Part shown: positions 49,801-63,879 of the stretch, in pieces
How positions within the stretch are numbered: the first letter of the stretch is position 1
Layout: each line of letters begins with the position of its first letter
DNA from: Tritrichomonas musculus
Taxonomy: Eukaryota; Parabasalia; Tritrichomonadida; Tritrichomonadidae
Reading direction: 5' to 3'
Assembly: GCA_039105265.1 (NCBI GenBank)
Contig: JAPFFF010000082.1
Span: 1 to 64,000, forward strand
DNA: 64,000 nucleotides
The notes under the pieces: generated by a model
Told to the model about the DNA's origin: nothing
Databases searched by the model: none
Seen by the model: the letters and a program-made list of their open reading frames with translations, nothing else
Made by a program: the position numbers and the translations under genes

Positions 49801-52800
49801 CTTAATTTCGAAATCGTTTATAATTATCTTACAAAAGTGTTTGAGATTTGTGTTTTATTTAACTCTGTTCACTTGTGAGAAACGTTTGAATAAGAATAAC
49901 TGAGATTAAGCTTTAATTTTTACTGATTTTACTTAATTTCGAAATCGTTTTTAATTATCTTACAAAAGTGTTTGAGATTTGTGTTTTATTTAACTCTGTT
50001 CATTTGTGAGAAACGTTTGAATAAGAATAACTGAGATTAAGCTTTAATTTTTATTGATTTTACTTAATTTCGAAATCGTTTATAATTATCTTACAAAAGT
50101 GTTTGAGATTTGTGTTTTATTTAACTCTGTTCACTTGTGAGAAACGTTTGAATAAGAATAATTGATATTGCGATTTAATCTTTATTGATTTTACTTAATT
50201 TCGAAATCGTTTTTAATTATCTTACAAAAGTGTTTGAGATTTGTGTTTTATTTAACTCTGTTCACTTGTGAGAAACGTTTGAATAAGAATAACTGAGATT
50301 AAGCTTTAATTTTTACTGATTTTACTTAATTTCGAAATCGTTTTTAATTATCTTACAAAAGTGTTTGAGATTTGTGTTTTATTTAACTCTGTTCATTTGT
50401 GAGAAACGTTTGAATAAGAATAACTGAGATTAAGCTTTAATTTTTATTGATTTTACTTAATTTCGAAATCGTTTTCAATTATCTTACAAAAGTGTTTGAG
50501 ATTTGTGTTTTATTTAACTCTGTTCATTTGTGAGAAACGTTTGAATAAGAATAACTGAGATTAAGCTTTAATTTTTATTGATTTTACTTAATTTCGAAAT
50601 CGTTTATAATTATCTTACAAAAGTGTTTGAGATTTGTGTTTTATTTAACTCTGTTCATTTGTGAGAAACGTTTGAATAAGAATAATTGATATTGCGCTTT
50701 AATCTTTACTAATTTTACTTAATTTCGAAATCGTTTTTAATTATCTTACAAAAGTGTTTGAGATTTGTGTTTTATTTAACTCTGTTCATTTGTGAGAAAC
50801 GTTTGAATAAGAATAACTGAGATTAAGCTTTAATTTTTATTGATTTTACTTAATTTCGAAATCGTTTTCAATTATCTTACAAAAGTGTTTGAGATTTGTG
50901 TTTTATTTAACTCTGTTCACTTGTGAGAAACGTTTGAATAAGAATAACTGAGATTAAGCTTTAATTTTTATTGATTTTACTTAATTTCGAAATCGTTTTC
51001 AATTATCTTACAAAAGTGTTTGAGATTTGTGTTTTATTTAACTCTGTTCATTTGTGAGAAACGTTTGAATAAGAATAACTGAGATTAAGCTTTAATTTTT
51101 ACTGATTTTACTTAATTTCGAAATCGTTTTTAATTATCTTACAAAAGTGTTTGAGATTTGTGTTTTATTTAACTCTGTTCATTTGTGAGAAACGTTTGAA
51201 TAAGAATAACTGAGATTAAGCTTTAATTTTTATTGATTTTACTTAATTTCGAAATCGTTTATAATTATCTTACAAAAGTGTTTGAGATTTGTGTTTTATT
51301 TAACTCTGTTCATTTGTGAGAAACGTTTGAATAAGAATAACTGAGATTAAGCTTTAATTTTTACTGATTTTACTTAATTTCGAAATCGTTTTTAATTATC
51401 TTACAAAAGTGTTTGAGATTTGTGTTTTATTTAACTCTGTTCATTTGTGAGAAACGTTTGAATAAGAATAACTGAGATTAAGCTTTAATTTTTATTGATT
51501 TTACTTAATTTCGAAATCGTTTTCAATTATCTTACAAAAGTGTTTGAGATTTGTGTTTTATTTAACTCTGTTCACTTGTGAGAAACGTTTGAATAAGAAT
51601 AACTGAGATTAAGCTTTAATTTTTATTGATTTTACTTAATTTCGAAATCGTTTTCAATTATCTTACAAAAGTGTTTGAGATTTGTGTTTTATTTAACTCT
51701 GTTCATTTGTGAGAAACGTTTGAATAAGAATAACTGAGATTAAGCTTTAATTTTTACTGATTTTACTTAATTTCGAAATCGTTTTTAATTATCTTACAAA
51801 AGTGTTTGAGATTTGTGTTTTATTTAACTCTGTTCACTTGTGAGAAACGTTTGAATAAGAATAATTGATATTGCGATTTAATCTTTATTGATTTTACTTA
51901 ATTTCGAAATCGTTTATAATTATCTTACAAAAGTGTTTGAGATTTGTGTTTTATTTAACTCTGTTCACTTGTGAGAAACGTTTGAATAGGAATAACTGAG
52001 ATTAAGCTTTAATTTTTACTGATTTTACTTAATTTCGAAATCGTTTTTAATTATCTTACAAAAGTGTTTGAGATTTGTGTTTTATTTAACTCTGTTCATT
52101 TGTGAGAAACGTTTGAATAAGAATAACTGAGATTAAGCTTTAATTTTTACTGATTTTACTTAATTTCGAAATCGTTTTTAATTATCTTACAAAAGTGTTT
52201 GAGATTTGTGTTTTATTTAACTCTGTTCATTTGTGAGAAACGTTTGAATAAGAATAACTGAGATTAAGCTTTAATTTTTATTGATTTTACTTAATTTCGA
52301 AATCGTTTATAATTATCTTACAAAAGTGTTTGAGATTTGTGTTTTATTTAACTCTGTTCATTTGTGAGAAACGTTTGAATAAGAATAATTGATATTGCGC
52401 TTTAATCTTTACTAATTTTACTTAATTTCGAAATCGTTTTTAATTATCTTACAAAAGTGTTTGAGATTTGTGTTTTATTTAACTCTGTTCATTTGTGAGA
52501 AACGTTTGAATAAGAATAACTGAGATTAAGCTTTAATTTTTATTGATTTTACTTAATTTCGAAATCGTTTTCAATTATCTTACAAAAGTGTTTGAGATTT
52601 GTGTTTTATTTAACTCTGTTCATTTGTGAGAAACGTTTGAATAAGAATAACTGAGATTAAGCTTTAATTTTTACTGATTTTACTTAATTTCGAAATCGTT
52701 TTTAATTATCTTACAAAAGTGTTTGAGATTTGTGTTTTATTTAACTCTGTTCACTTGTGAGAAACGTTTGAATAAGAATAACTGAGATTAAGCTTTAATT

Positions 52801-53006
52801 TTTATTGATTTTACTTAATTTCGAAATCGTTTATAATTATCTTACAAAAGTGTTTGAGATTTGTGTTTTATTTAACTCTGTTCATTTGTGAGAAACGTTT
52901 GAATAAGAATAACTGAGATTAAGCTTTAATTTTTACTGATTTTACTTAATTTCGAAATCGTTTTTAATTATCTTACAAAAGTGTTTGAGATTTGTGTTTT
53001 ATTTAA

Positions 53007-54447
53007 CTCTGTTCATTTGTGAGAAACGTTTGAATAAGAATAACTGAGATTAAGCTTTAATTTTTACTGATTTTACTTAATTTCGAAATCGTTTTTAATT
53101 ATCTTACAAAAGTGTTTGAGATTTGTGTTTTATTTAACTCTGTTCACTTGTGAGAAACGTTTGAATAGGAATAATTGAGATTAAGCTTTAATTTTTACTG
53201 ATTTTACTTAATTTCGAAATCGTTTATAATTATCTTACAAAAGTGTTTGAGATTTGTGTTTTATTTAACTCTGTTCACTTGTGAGAAACGTTTGAATAAG
53301 AATAATTGAGATTAAGCTTTAATTTTTACTGATTTTACTTAATTTCGAAATCGTTTATAATTATCTTACAAAAGTGTTTGAGATTTATGTTTTATTTAAC
53401 TCTGTTCACTTGTGAGAAACGTTTGAATAAGAATAATTGATATTGCGATTTAATCTTTATTGATTTTACTTAATTTCGAAATCGTTTTTAATTATCTTAC
53501 AAAAGTGTTTGAGATTTGTGTTTTATTTAACTCTGTTCACTTGTGAGAAACGTTTGAATAGGAATAATTGAGATTAAGCTTTAATTTTTACTGATTTTAC
53601 TTAATTTCGAAATCGTTTATAATTATCTTACAAAAGTGTTTGAGATTTATGTTTTATTTAACTCTGTTCACTTGTGAGAAACGTTTGAATAGGAATAATT
53701 GATATTGCGATTTAATCTTTATTGATTTTACTTAATTTCGAAATCGTTTATAATTATCTTACAAAAGTGTTTGAGATTTGTGTTTTATTTAACTCTGTTC
53801 ACTTGTGAGAAACGTTTGAATAGGAATAATTGAGATTAAGCTTTAATTTTTACTGATTTTACTTAATTTCGAAATCGTTTATAATTATCTTACAAAAGTG
53901 TTTGAGATTTGTGTTTTATTTAACTCTGTTCACTTGTGAGAAACGTTTGAATAGGAATAATTGATATTGCGATTTAATTTTTACTGATTTTACTTAATTT
54001 CGAAATCGTTTTTAATTATCTTACAAAAGTGTTTGAGATTTGTGTTTTATTTAACTCTGTTCACTTGTGAGAAACGTTTGAATAAGAATAATTGATATTG
54101 CGATTTAATCTTTATTGATTTTACTTAATTTCGAAATCGTTTTTAATTATCTTACAAAAGTGTTTGAGATTTGTGTTTTATTTAACTCTGTTCATTTGTG
54201 AGAAATGTTAGATTAAGAATAATTGAGATTAAGCTTTAATTTTTACTGATTTTACTTAATTTCGAAATCGTTTTTAATTATCTTACAAAAGTGTTTGAGA
54301 TTTGTGTTTTATTTAACTCTGTTCACTTGTGAGAAACGTTTGAATAGGAATAATTGAGATTAAGCTTTAATTTTTACTGATTTTACTTAATTTCGAAATC
54401 GTTTTTAATTATCTTACAAAAGTGTTTGAGATTTGTGTTTTATTTAA
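53007..54447 (+). repeat. Segment copy 1 of a 43-unit-spaced duplication
   Basis: The unit order (T/aac, agga, A31/T38 with A119, class B, agga A119, class B, agga, agga class B, class B, TTAGATTAAG, agga) matches 58640-60080 at an offset of 5633 bp (43 units). Small differences occur: unit 53662 is agga while its partner 59295 is not. The copies diverge after about 54448. Confidence 0.83.
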
Positions 54448-54578
54448 CTCTGTTCACTTGTGAGAAACGTTTGAATAGGAATAATTGAGATTAAGCTTTA
54501 ATTTTTACTGATTTTACTTAATTTCGAAATTGTTTATAATTATCTTACAAAAGTGTTTGAGATTTGTGTTTTATTTAA
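54448..54578 (+). repeat. Unit with a CpG-to-TpG change in the core
   Basis: An agga class A unit reading CGAAATTGTTTATAA, where the otherwise near-invariant second core CpG (position 84-85) has become TG. I saw no other unit with this change. Confidence 0.9.
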
Positions 54579-54709
54579 CTCTGTTCATTTGTGAGAAACG
54601 TTTGAATAAGAATAACTGAGATTAAGCTTTAATTTTTACTGATTTTACTTAATTTCGAAATCGTTTATAATTATCTTACAAAAGTGTTTGAGATTTGTGT
54701 TTTATTTAA

Positions 54710-54840
54710 CTCTGTTCATTTGTGAGAAACGTTTGAATAAGAATAACTGAGATTAAGCTTTAATTTTTACTGATTTTACTTAATTTCGAAATCTTTTTCA
54801 TTTATCTTACAAAAGTGTTTGAGATTTGTGTTTTATTTAA
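54710..54840 (+). repeat. Unit with clustered substitutions in the core
   Basis: A T/aac class A unit reading AAATCTTTTTCATTTATC where the array has AAATCG, five T and AATTATC. Several substitutions fall within about 10 bases, including loss of the CpG. It resembles the C90 subtype with two further changes. It is the most diverged core in the right half and lies two units from another core mutant (54448). Confidence 0.9.
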
Positions 54841-57800
54841 CTCTGTTCACTTGTGAGAAACGTTTGAATAAGAATAATTGATATTGCGATTTAATTTTTA
54901 CTGATTTTACTTAATTTCGAAATCGTTTTTAATTATCTTACAAAAGTGTTTGAGATTTGTGTTTTATTTAACTCTGTTCACTTGTGAGAAACGTTTGAAT
55001 AAGAATAATTGATATTGCGATTTAATCTTTATTGATTTTACTTAATTTCGAAATCGTTTTTAATTATCTTACAAAAGTGTTTGAGATTTGTGTTTTATTT
55101 AACTCTGTTCACTTGTGAGAAACGTTTGAATAGGAATAATTGAGATTAAGCTTTAATTTTTACTGATTTTACTTAATTTCGAAATCGTTTATAATTATCT
55201 TACAAAAGTGTTTGAGATTTGTGTTTTATTTAACTCTGTTCACTTGTGAGAAACGTTTGAATAGGAATAATTGAGATTAAGCTTTAATTTTTACTGATTT
55301 TACTTAATTTCGAAATCGTTTATAATTATCTTACAAAAGTGTTTGAGATTTGTGTTTTATTTAACTCTGTTCACTTGTGAGAAACGTTTGAATAGGAATA
55401 ATTGAGATTAAGCTTTAATTTTTACTGATTTTACTTAATTTCGAAATCGTTTATAATTATCTTACAAAAGTGTTTGAGATTTATGTTTTATTTAACTCTG
55501 TTCATTTGTGAGAAACGTTTGAATAAGAATAATTGATATTGCGATTTAATCTTTATTGATTTTACTTAATTTCGAAATCGTTTATAATTATCTTACAAAA
55601 GTGTTTGAGATTTGTGTTTTATTTAACTCTGTTCACTTGTGAGAAACGTTTGAATAGGAATAATTGAGATTAAGCTTTAATTTTTACTGATTTTACTTAA
55701 TTTCGAAATCGTTTTTAATTATCTTACAAAAGTGTTTGAGATTTGTGTTTTATTTAACTCTGTTCACTTGTGAGAAACGTTTGAATAGGAATAATTGATA
55801 TTGCGATTTAATTTTTACTGATTTTACTTAATTTCGAAATCGTTTTTAATTATCTTACAAAAGTGTTTGAGATTTGTGTTTTATTTAACTCTGTTCACTT
55901 GTGAGAAACGTTTGAATAAGAATAATTGATATTGCGATTTAATCTTTATTGATTTTACTTAATTTCGAAATCGTTTTTAATTATCTTACAAAAGTGTTTG
56001 AGATTTGTGTTTTATTTAACTCTGTTCACTTGTGAGAAACGTTTGAATAAGAATAATTGATATTGCGCTTTAATCTTTATTGATTTTACTTAATTTCGAA
56101 ATCGTTTATAATTATCTTACAAAAGTGTTTGAGATTTGTGTTTTATTTAACTCTGTTCATTTGTGAGAAACGTTTGAATAAGAATAACTGAGATTAAGCT
56201 TTAATTTTTACTGATTTTACTTAATTTCGAAATCGTTTATAATTATCTTACAAAAGTGTTTGAGATTTGTGTTTTATTTAACTCTGTTCACTTGTGAGAA
56301 ACGTTTGAATAAGAATAACTGAGATTAAGCTTTAATTTTTATTGATTTTACTTAATTTCGAAATCGTTTTTAATTATCTTACAAAAGTGTTTGAGATTTG
56401 TGTTTTATTTAACTCTGTTCACTTGTGAGAAACGTTTGAATAAGAATAACTGAGATTAAGCTTTAATTTTTATTGATTTTACTTAATTTCGAAATCGTTT
56501 TTAATTATCTTACAAAAGTGTTTGAGATTTGTGTTTTATTTAACTCTGTTCATTTGTGAGAAACGTTTGAATAAGAATAACTGAGATTAAGCTTTAATTT
56601 TTATTGATTTTACTTAATTTCGAAATCGTTTTTAATTATCTTACAAAAGTGTTTGAGATTTGTGTTTTATTTAACTCTGTTCATTTGTGAGAAACGTTTG
56701 AATAAGAATAACTGAGATTAAGCTTTAATTTTTATTGATTTTACTTAATTTCGAAATCGTTTATAATTATCTTACAAAAGTGTTTGAGATTTGTGTTTTA
56801 TTTAACTCTGTTCATTTGTGAGAAACGTTTGAATAAGAATAACTGAGATTAAGCTTTAATTTTTACTGATTTTACTTAATTTCGAAATCGTTTATAATTA
56901 TCTTACAAAAGTGTTTGAGATTTGTGTTTTATTTAACTCTGTTCACTTGTGAGAAACGTTTGAATAAGAATAATTGATATTGCGATTTAATCTTTATTGA
57001 TTTTACTTAATTTCGAAATCGTTTTTAATTATCTTACAAAAGTGTTTGAGATTTGTGTTTTATTTAACTCTGTTCACTTGTGAGAAACGTTTGAATAAGA
57101 ATAACTGAGATTAAGCTTTAATTTTTACTGATTTTACTTAATTTCGAAATCGTTTTTAATTATCTTACAAAAGTGTTTGAGATTTGTGTTTTATTTAACT
57201 CTGTTCATTTGTGAGAAACGTTTGAATAAGAATAACTGAGATTAAGCTTTAATTTTTATTGATTTTACTTAATTTCGAAATCGTTTTTAATTATCTTACA
57301 AAAGTGTTTGAGATTTGTGTTTTATTTAACTCTGTTCATTTGTGAGAAACGTTTGAATAAGAATAACTGAGATTAAGCTTTAATTTTTATTGATTTTACT
57401 TAATTTCGAAATCGTTTATAATTATCTTACAAAAGTGTTTGAGATTTGTGTTTTATTTAACTCTGTTCATTTGTGAGAAACGTTTGAATAAGAATAATTG
57501 ATATTGCGCTTTAATCTTTACTAATTTTACTTAATTTCGAAATCGTTTTTAATTATCTTACAAAAGTGTTTGAGATTTGTGTTTTATTTAACTCTGTTCA
57601 TTTGTGAGAAACGTTTGAATAAGAATAACTGAGATTAAGCTTTAATTTTTATTGATTTTACTTAATTTCGAAATCGTTTTCAATTATCTTACAAAAGTGT
57701 TTGAGATTTGTGTTTTATTTAACTCTGTTCACTTGTGAGAAACGTTTGAATAAGAATAACTGAGATTAAGCTTTAATTTTTATTGATTTTACTTAATTTC

Positions 57801-58639
57801 GAAATCGTTTTCAATTATCTTACAAAAGTGTTTGAGATTTGTGTTTTATTTAACTCTGTTCATTTGTGAGAAACGTTTGAATAAGAATAACTGAGATTAA
57901 GCTTTAATTTTTACTGATTTTACTTAATTTCGAAATCGTTTTTAATTATCTTACAAAAGTGTTTGAGATTTGTGTTTTATTTAACTCTGTTCATTTGTGA
58001 GAAACGTTTGAATAAGAATAACTGAGATTAAGCTTTAATTTTTACTGATTTTACTTAATTTCGAAATCGTTTTTAATTATCTTACAAAAGTGTTTGAGAT
58101 TTGTGTTTTATTTAACTCTGTTCATTTGTGAGAAACGTTTGAATAAGAATAACTGAGATTAAGCTTTAATTTTTACTGATTTTACTTAATTTCGAAATCG
58201 TTTTTAATTATCTTACAAAAGTGTTTGAGATTTGTGTTTTATTTAACTCTGTTCATTTGTGAGAAACGTTTGAATAAGAATAACTGAGATTAAGCTTTAA
58301 TTTTTACTGATTTTACTTAATTTCGAAATCGTTTATAATTATCTTACAAAAGTGTTTGAGATTTGTGTTTTATTTAACTCTGTTCATTTGTGAGAAACGT
58401 TTGAATAAGAATAACTGAGATTAAGCTTTAATTTTTATTGATTTTACTTAATTTCGAAATCGTTTTTAATTATCTTACAAAAGTGTTTGAGATTTGTGTT
58501 TTATTTAACTCTGTTCATTTGTGAGAAACGTTTGAATAAGAATAACTGAGATTAAGCTTTAATTTTTACTGATTTTACTTAATTTCGAAATCGTTTTTAA
58601 TTATCTTACAAAAGTGTTTGAGATTTGTGTTTTATTTAA

Positions 58640-60080
58640 CTCTGTTCATTTGTGAGAAACGTTTGAATAAGAATAACTGAGATTAAGCTTTAATTTTTAC
58701 TGATTTTACTTAATTTCGAAATCGTTTTTAATTATCTTACAAAAGTGTTTGAGATTTGTGTTTTATTTAACTCTGTTCACTTGTGAGAAACGTTTGAATA
58801 GGAATAATTGAGATTAAGCTTTAATTTTTACTGATTTTACTTAATTTCGAAATCGTTTATAATTATCTTACAAAAGTGTTTGAGATTTGTGTTTTATTTA
58901 ACTCTGTTCACTTGTGAGAAACGTTTGAATAAGAATAATTGAGATTAAGCTTTAATTTTTACTGATTTTACTTAATTTCGAAATCGTTTATAATTATCTT
59001 ACAAAAGTGTTTGAGATTTATGTTTTATTTAACTCTGTTCACTTGTGAGAAACGTTTGAATAAGAATAATTGATATTGCGATTTAATCTTTATTGATTTT
59101 ACTTAATTTCGAAATCGTTTTTAATTATCTTACAAAAGTGTTTGAGATTTGTGTTTTATTTAACTCTGTTCACTTGTGAGAAACGTTTGAATAGGAATAA
59201 TTGAGATTAAGCTTTAATTTTTACTGATTTTACTTAATTTCGAAATCGTTTATAATTATCTTACAAAAGTGTTTGAGATTTATGTTTTATTTAACTCTGT
59301 TCACTTGTGAGAAACGTTTGAATAAGAATAATTGATATTGCGATTTAATCTTTATTGATTTTACTTAATTTCGAAATCGTTTATAATTATCTTACAAAAG
59401 TGTTTGAGATTTGTGTTTTATTTAACTCTGTTCACTTGTGAGAAACGTTTGAATAGGAATAATTGAGATTAAGCTTTAATTTTTACTGATTTTACTTAAT
59501 TTCGAAATCGTTTATAATTATCTTACAAAAGTGTTTGAGATTTGTGTTTTATTTAACTCTGTTCACTTGTGAGAAACGTTTGAATAGGAATAATTGATAT
59601 TGCGATTTAATTTTTACTGATTTTACTTAATTTCGAAATCGTTTTTAATTATCTTACAAAAGTGTTTGAGATTTGTGTTTTATTTAACTCTGTTCACTTG
59701 TGAGAAACGTTTGAATAAGAATAATTGATATTGCGATTTAATCTTTATTGATTTTACTTAATTTCGAAATCGTTTTTAATTATCTTACAAAAGTGTTTGA
59801 GATTTGTGTTTTATTTAACTCTGTTCATTTGTGAGAAATGTTAGATTAAGAATAATTGAGATTAAGCTTTAATTTTTACTGATTTTACTTAATTTCGAAA
59901 TCGTTTTTAATTATCTTACAAAAGTGTTTGAGATTTGTGTTTTATTTAACTCTGTTCACTTGTGAGAAACGTTTGAATAGGAATAATTGAGATTAAGCTT
60001 TAATTTTTACTGATTTTACTTAATTTCGAAATCGTTTATAATTATCTTACAAAAGTGTTTGAGATTTGTGTTTTATTTAA
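58640..60080 (+). repeat. Segment copy 2 of a 43-unit-spaced duplication
   Basis: Partner of 53007-54447. The TTAGATTAAG unit at 59819 lies 5633 bp after the one at 54186. Confidence 0.83.
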
Positions 60081-63000
60081 CTCTGTTCATTTGTGAGAAA
60101 CGTTTGAATAAGAATAACTGAGATTAAGCTTTAATTTTTACTGATTTTACTTAATTTCGAAATCGTTTATAATTATCTTACAAAAGTGTTTGAGATTTGT
60201 GTTTTATTTAACTCTGTTCACTTGTGAGAAACGTTTGAATAGGAATAATTGAGATTAAGCTTTAATTTTTACTGATTTTACTTAATTTCGAAATCGTTTA
60301 TAATTATCTTACAAAAGTGTTTGAGATTTGTGTTTTATTTAACTCTGTTCACTTGTGAGAAACGTTTGAATAGGAATAATTGAGATTAAGCTTTAATTTT
60401 TACTGATTTTACTTAATTTCGAAATCGTTTATAATTATCTTACAAAAGTGTTTGAGATTTATGTTTTATTTAACTCTGTTCATTTGTGAGAAACGTTTGA
60501 ATAAGAATAACTGAGATTAAGCTTTAATTTTTACTGATTTTACTTAATTTCGAAATCGTTTATAATTATCTTACAAAAGTGTTTGAGATTTGTGTTTTAT
60601 TTAACTCTGTTCATTTGTGAGAAACGTTTGAATAAGAATAATTGAGATTAAGCTTTAATTTTTACTGATTTTACTTAATTTCGAAATCGTTTATAATTAT
60701 CTTACAAAAGTGTTTGAGATTTATGTTTTATTTAACTCTGTTCACTTGTGAGAAACGTTTGAATAGGAATAATTGAGATTAAGCTTTAATTTTTACTGAT
60801 TTTACTTAATTTCGAAATCGTTTATAATTATCTTACAAAAGTGTTTGAGATTTGTGTTTTATTTAACTCTGTTCACTTGTGAGAAACGTTTGAATAGGAA
60901 TAATTGAGATTAAGCTTTAATTTTTACTGATTTTACTTAATTTCGAAATCGTTTATAATTATCTTACAAAAGTGTTTGAGATTTGTGTTTTATTTAACTC
61001 TGTTCACTTGTGAGAAACGTTTGAATAGGAATAATTGAGATTAAGCTTTAATTTTTACTGATTTTACTTAATTTCGAAATCGTTTATAATTATCTTACAA
61101 AAGTGTTTGAGATTTGTGTTTTATTTAACTCTGTTCACTTGTGAGAAACGTTTGAATAGGAATAATTGAGATTAAGCTTTAATTTTTACTGATTTTACTT
61201 AATTTCGAAATCGTTTATAATTATCTTACAAAAGTGTTTGAGATTTATGTTTTATTTAACTCTGTTCACTTGTGAGAAACGTTTGAATAAGAATAATTGA
61301 TATTGCGATTTAATCTTTATTGATTTTACTTAATTTCGAAATCGTTTATAATTATCTTACAAAAGTGTTTGAGATTTGTGTTTTATTTAACTCTGTTCAC
61401 TTGTGAGAAACGTTTGAATAGGAATAATTGAGATTAAGCTTTAATTTTTACTGATTTTACTTAATTTCGAAATCGTTTTTAATTATCTTACAAAAGTGTT
61501 TGAGATTTGTGTTTTATTTAACTCTGTTCACTTGTGAGAAACGTTTGAATAGGAATAATTGAGATTAAGCTTTAATTTTTACTGATTTTACTTAATTTCG
61601 AAATCGTTTATAATTATCTTACAAAAGTGTTTGAGATTTGTGTTTTATTTAACTCTGTTCACTTGTGAGAAACGTTTGAATAGGAATAATTGAGATTAAG
61701 CTTTAATTTTTACTGATTTTACTTAATTTCGAAATCGTTTATAATTATCTTACAAAAGTGTTTGAGATTTGTGTTTTATTTAACTCTGTTCACTTGTGAG
61801 AAACGTTTGAATAGGAATAATTGAGATTAAGCTTTAATTTTTACTGATTTTACTTAATTTCGAAATCGTTTATAATTATCTTACAAAAGTGTTTGAGATT
61901 TGTGTTTTATTTAACTCTGTTCACTTGTGAGAAACGTTTGAATAGGAATAATTGATATTGCGATTTAATTTTTACTGATTTTACTTAATTTCGAAATCGT
62001 TTTTAATTATCTTACAAAAGTGTTTGAGATTTGTGTTTTATTTAACTCTGTTCACTTGTGAGAAACGTTTGAATAAGAATAATTGATATTGCGATTTAAT
62101 CTTTATTGATTTTACTTAATTTCGAAATCGTTTTTAATTATCTTACAAAAGTGTTTGAGATTTGTGTTTTATTTAACTCTGTTCACTTGTGAGAAACGTT
62201 TGAATAAGAATAATTGATATTGCGCTTTAATCTTTATTGATTTTACTTAATTTCGAAATCGTTTATAATTATCTTACAAAAGTGTTTGAGATTTGTGTTT
62301 TATTTAACTCTGTTCATTTGTGAGAAACGTTTGAATAAGAATAATTGAGATTAAGCTTTAATTTTTACTGATTTTACTTAATTTCGAAATCGTTTATAAT
62401 TATCTTACAAAAGTGTTTGAGATTTGTGTTTTATTTAACTCTGTTCACTTGTGAGAAACGTTTGAATAGGAATAATTGAGATTAAGCTTTAATTTTTACT
62501 GATTTTACTTAATTTCGAAATCGTTTTTAATTATCTTACAAAAGTGTTTGAGATTTGTGTTTTATTTAACTCTGTTCACTTGTGAGAAACGTTTGAATAG
62601 GAATAATTGAGATTAAGCTTTAATTTTTACTGATTTTACTTAATTTCGAAATCGTTTTTAATTATCTTACAAAAGTGTTTGAGATTTGTGTTTTATTTAA
62701 CTCTGTTCACTTGTGAGAAACGTTTGAATAAGAATAATTGATATTGCGATTTAATCTTTATTGATTTTACTTAATTTCGAAATCGTTTTTAATTATCTTA
62801 CAAAAGTGTTTGAGATTTGTGTTTTATTTAACTCTGTTCACTTGTGAGAAACGTTTGAATAAGAATAATTGATATTGCGCTTTAATCTTTATTGATTTTA
62901 CTTAATTTCGAAATCGTTTATAATTATCTTACAAAAGTGTTTGAGATTTGTGTTTTATTTAACTCTGTTCATTTGTGAGAAACGTTTGAATAAGAATAAC

Positions 63001-63879
63001 TGAGATTAAGCTTTAATTTTTACTGATTTTACTTAATTTCGAAATCGTTTATAATTATCTTACAAAAGTGTTTGAGATTTGTGTTTTATTTAACTCTGTT
63101 CATTTGTGAGAAACGTTTGAATAAGAATAACTGAGATTAAGCTTTAATTTTTATTGATTTTACTTAATTTCGAAATCGTTTTTAATTATCTTACAAAAGT
63201 GTTTGAGATTTGTGTTTTATTTAACTCTGTTCACTTGTGAGAAACGTTTGAATAAGAATAACTGAGATTAAGCTTTAATTTTTATTGATTTTACTTAATT
63301 TCGAAATCGTTTTTAATTATCTTACAAAAGTGTTTGAGATTTGTGTTTTATTTAACTCTGTTCATTTGTGAGAAACGTTTGAATAAGAATAACTGAGATT
63401 AAGCTTTAATTTTTATTGATTTTACTTAATTTCGAAATCGTTTTTAATTATCTTACAAAAGTGTTTGAGATTTGTGTTTTATTTAACTCTGTTCATTTGT
63501 GAGAAACGTTTGAATAAGAATAACTGAGATTAAGCTTTAATTTTTATTGATTTTACTTAATTTCGAAATCGTTTATAATTATCTTACAAAAGTGTTTGAG
63601 ATTTGTGTTTTATTTAACTCTGTTCATTTGTGAGAAACGTTTGAATAAGAATAACTGAGATTAAGCTTTAATTTTTACTGATTTTACTTAATTTCGAAAT
63701 CGTTTATAATTATCTTACAAAAGTGTTTGAGATTTGTGTTTTATTTAACTCTGTTCATTTGTGAGAAACGTTTGAATAAGAATAATTGATATTGCGCTTT
63801 AATCTTTACTAATTTTACTTAATTTCGAAATCGTTTTTAATTATCTTACAAAAGTGTTTGAGATTTGTGTTTTATTTAA

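Larger units (their letters stand above)
42003..51827 (+). repeat. Large segment copy 2 (9.8 kb)
   Basis: Partner of 23663-34535. Isolated single-base class differences occur (for example units 23794 and 42134 differ at position 89, and 31261 and 48553 at position 61), but the order of variants is otherwise preserved. It ends where a class B unit (51828) replaces the T/aac unit expected from the first copy (34536). Confidence 0.87.

Noticed and set aside
23663-51827. Assembly duplication as the sole explanation for the large segment copies
   Set aside because: The copies differ by whole-unit indels and scattered base differences that a simple assembly echo would not produce. Read-level proof is still needed, so this is set aside rather than excluded.
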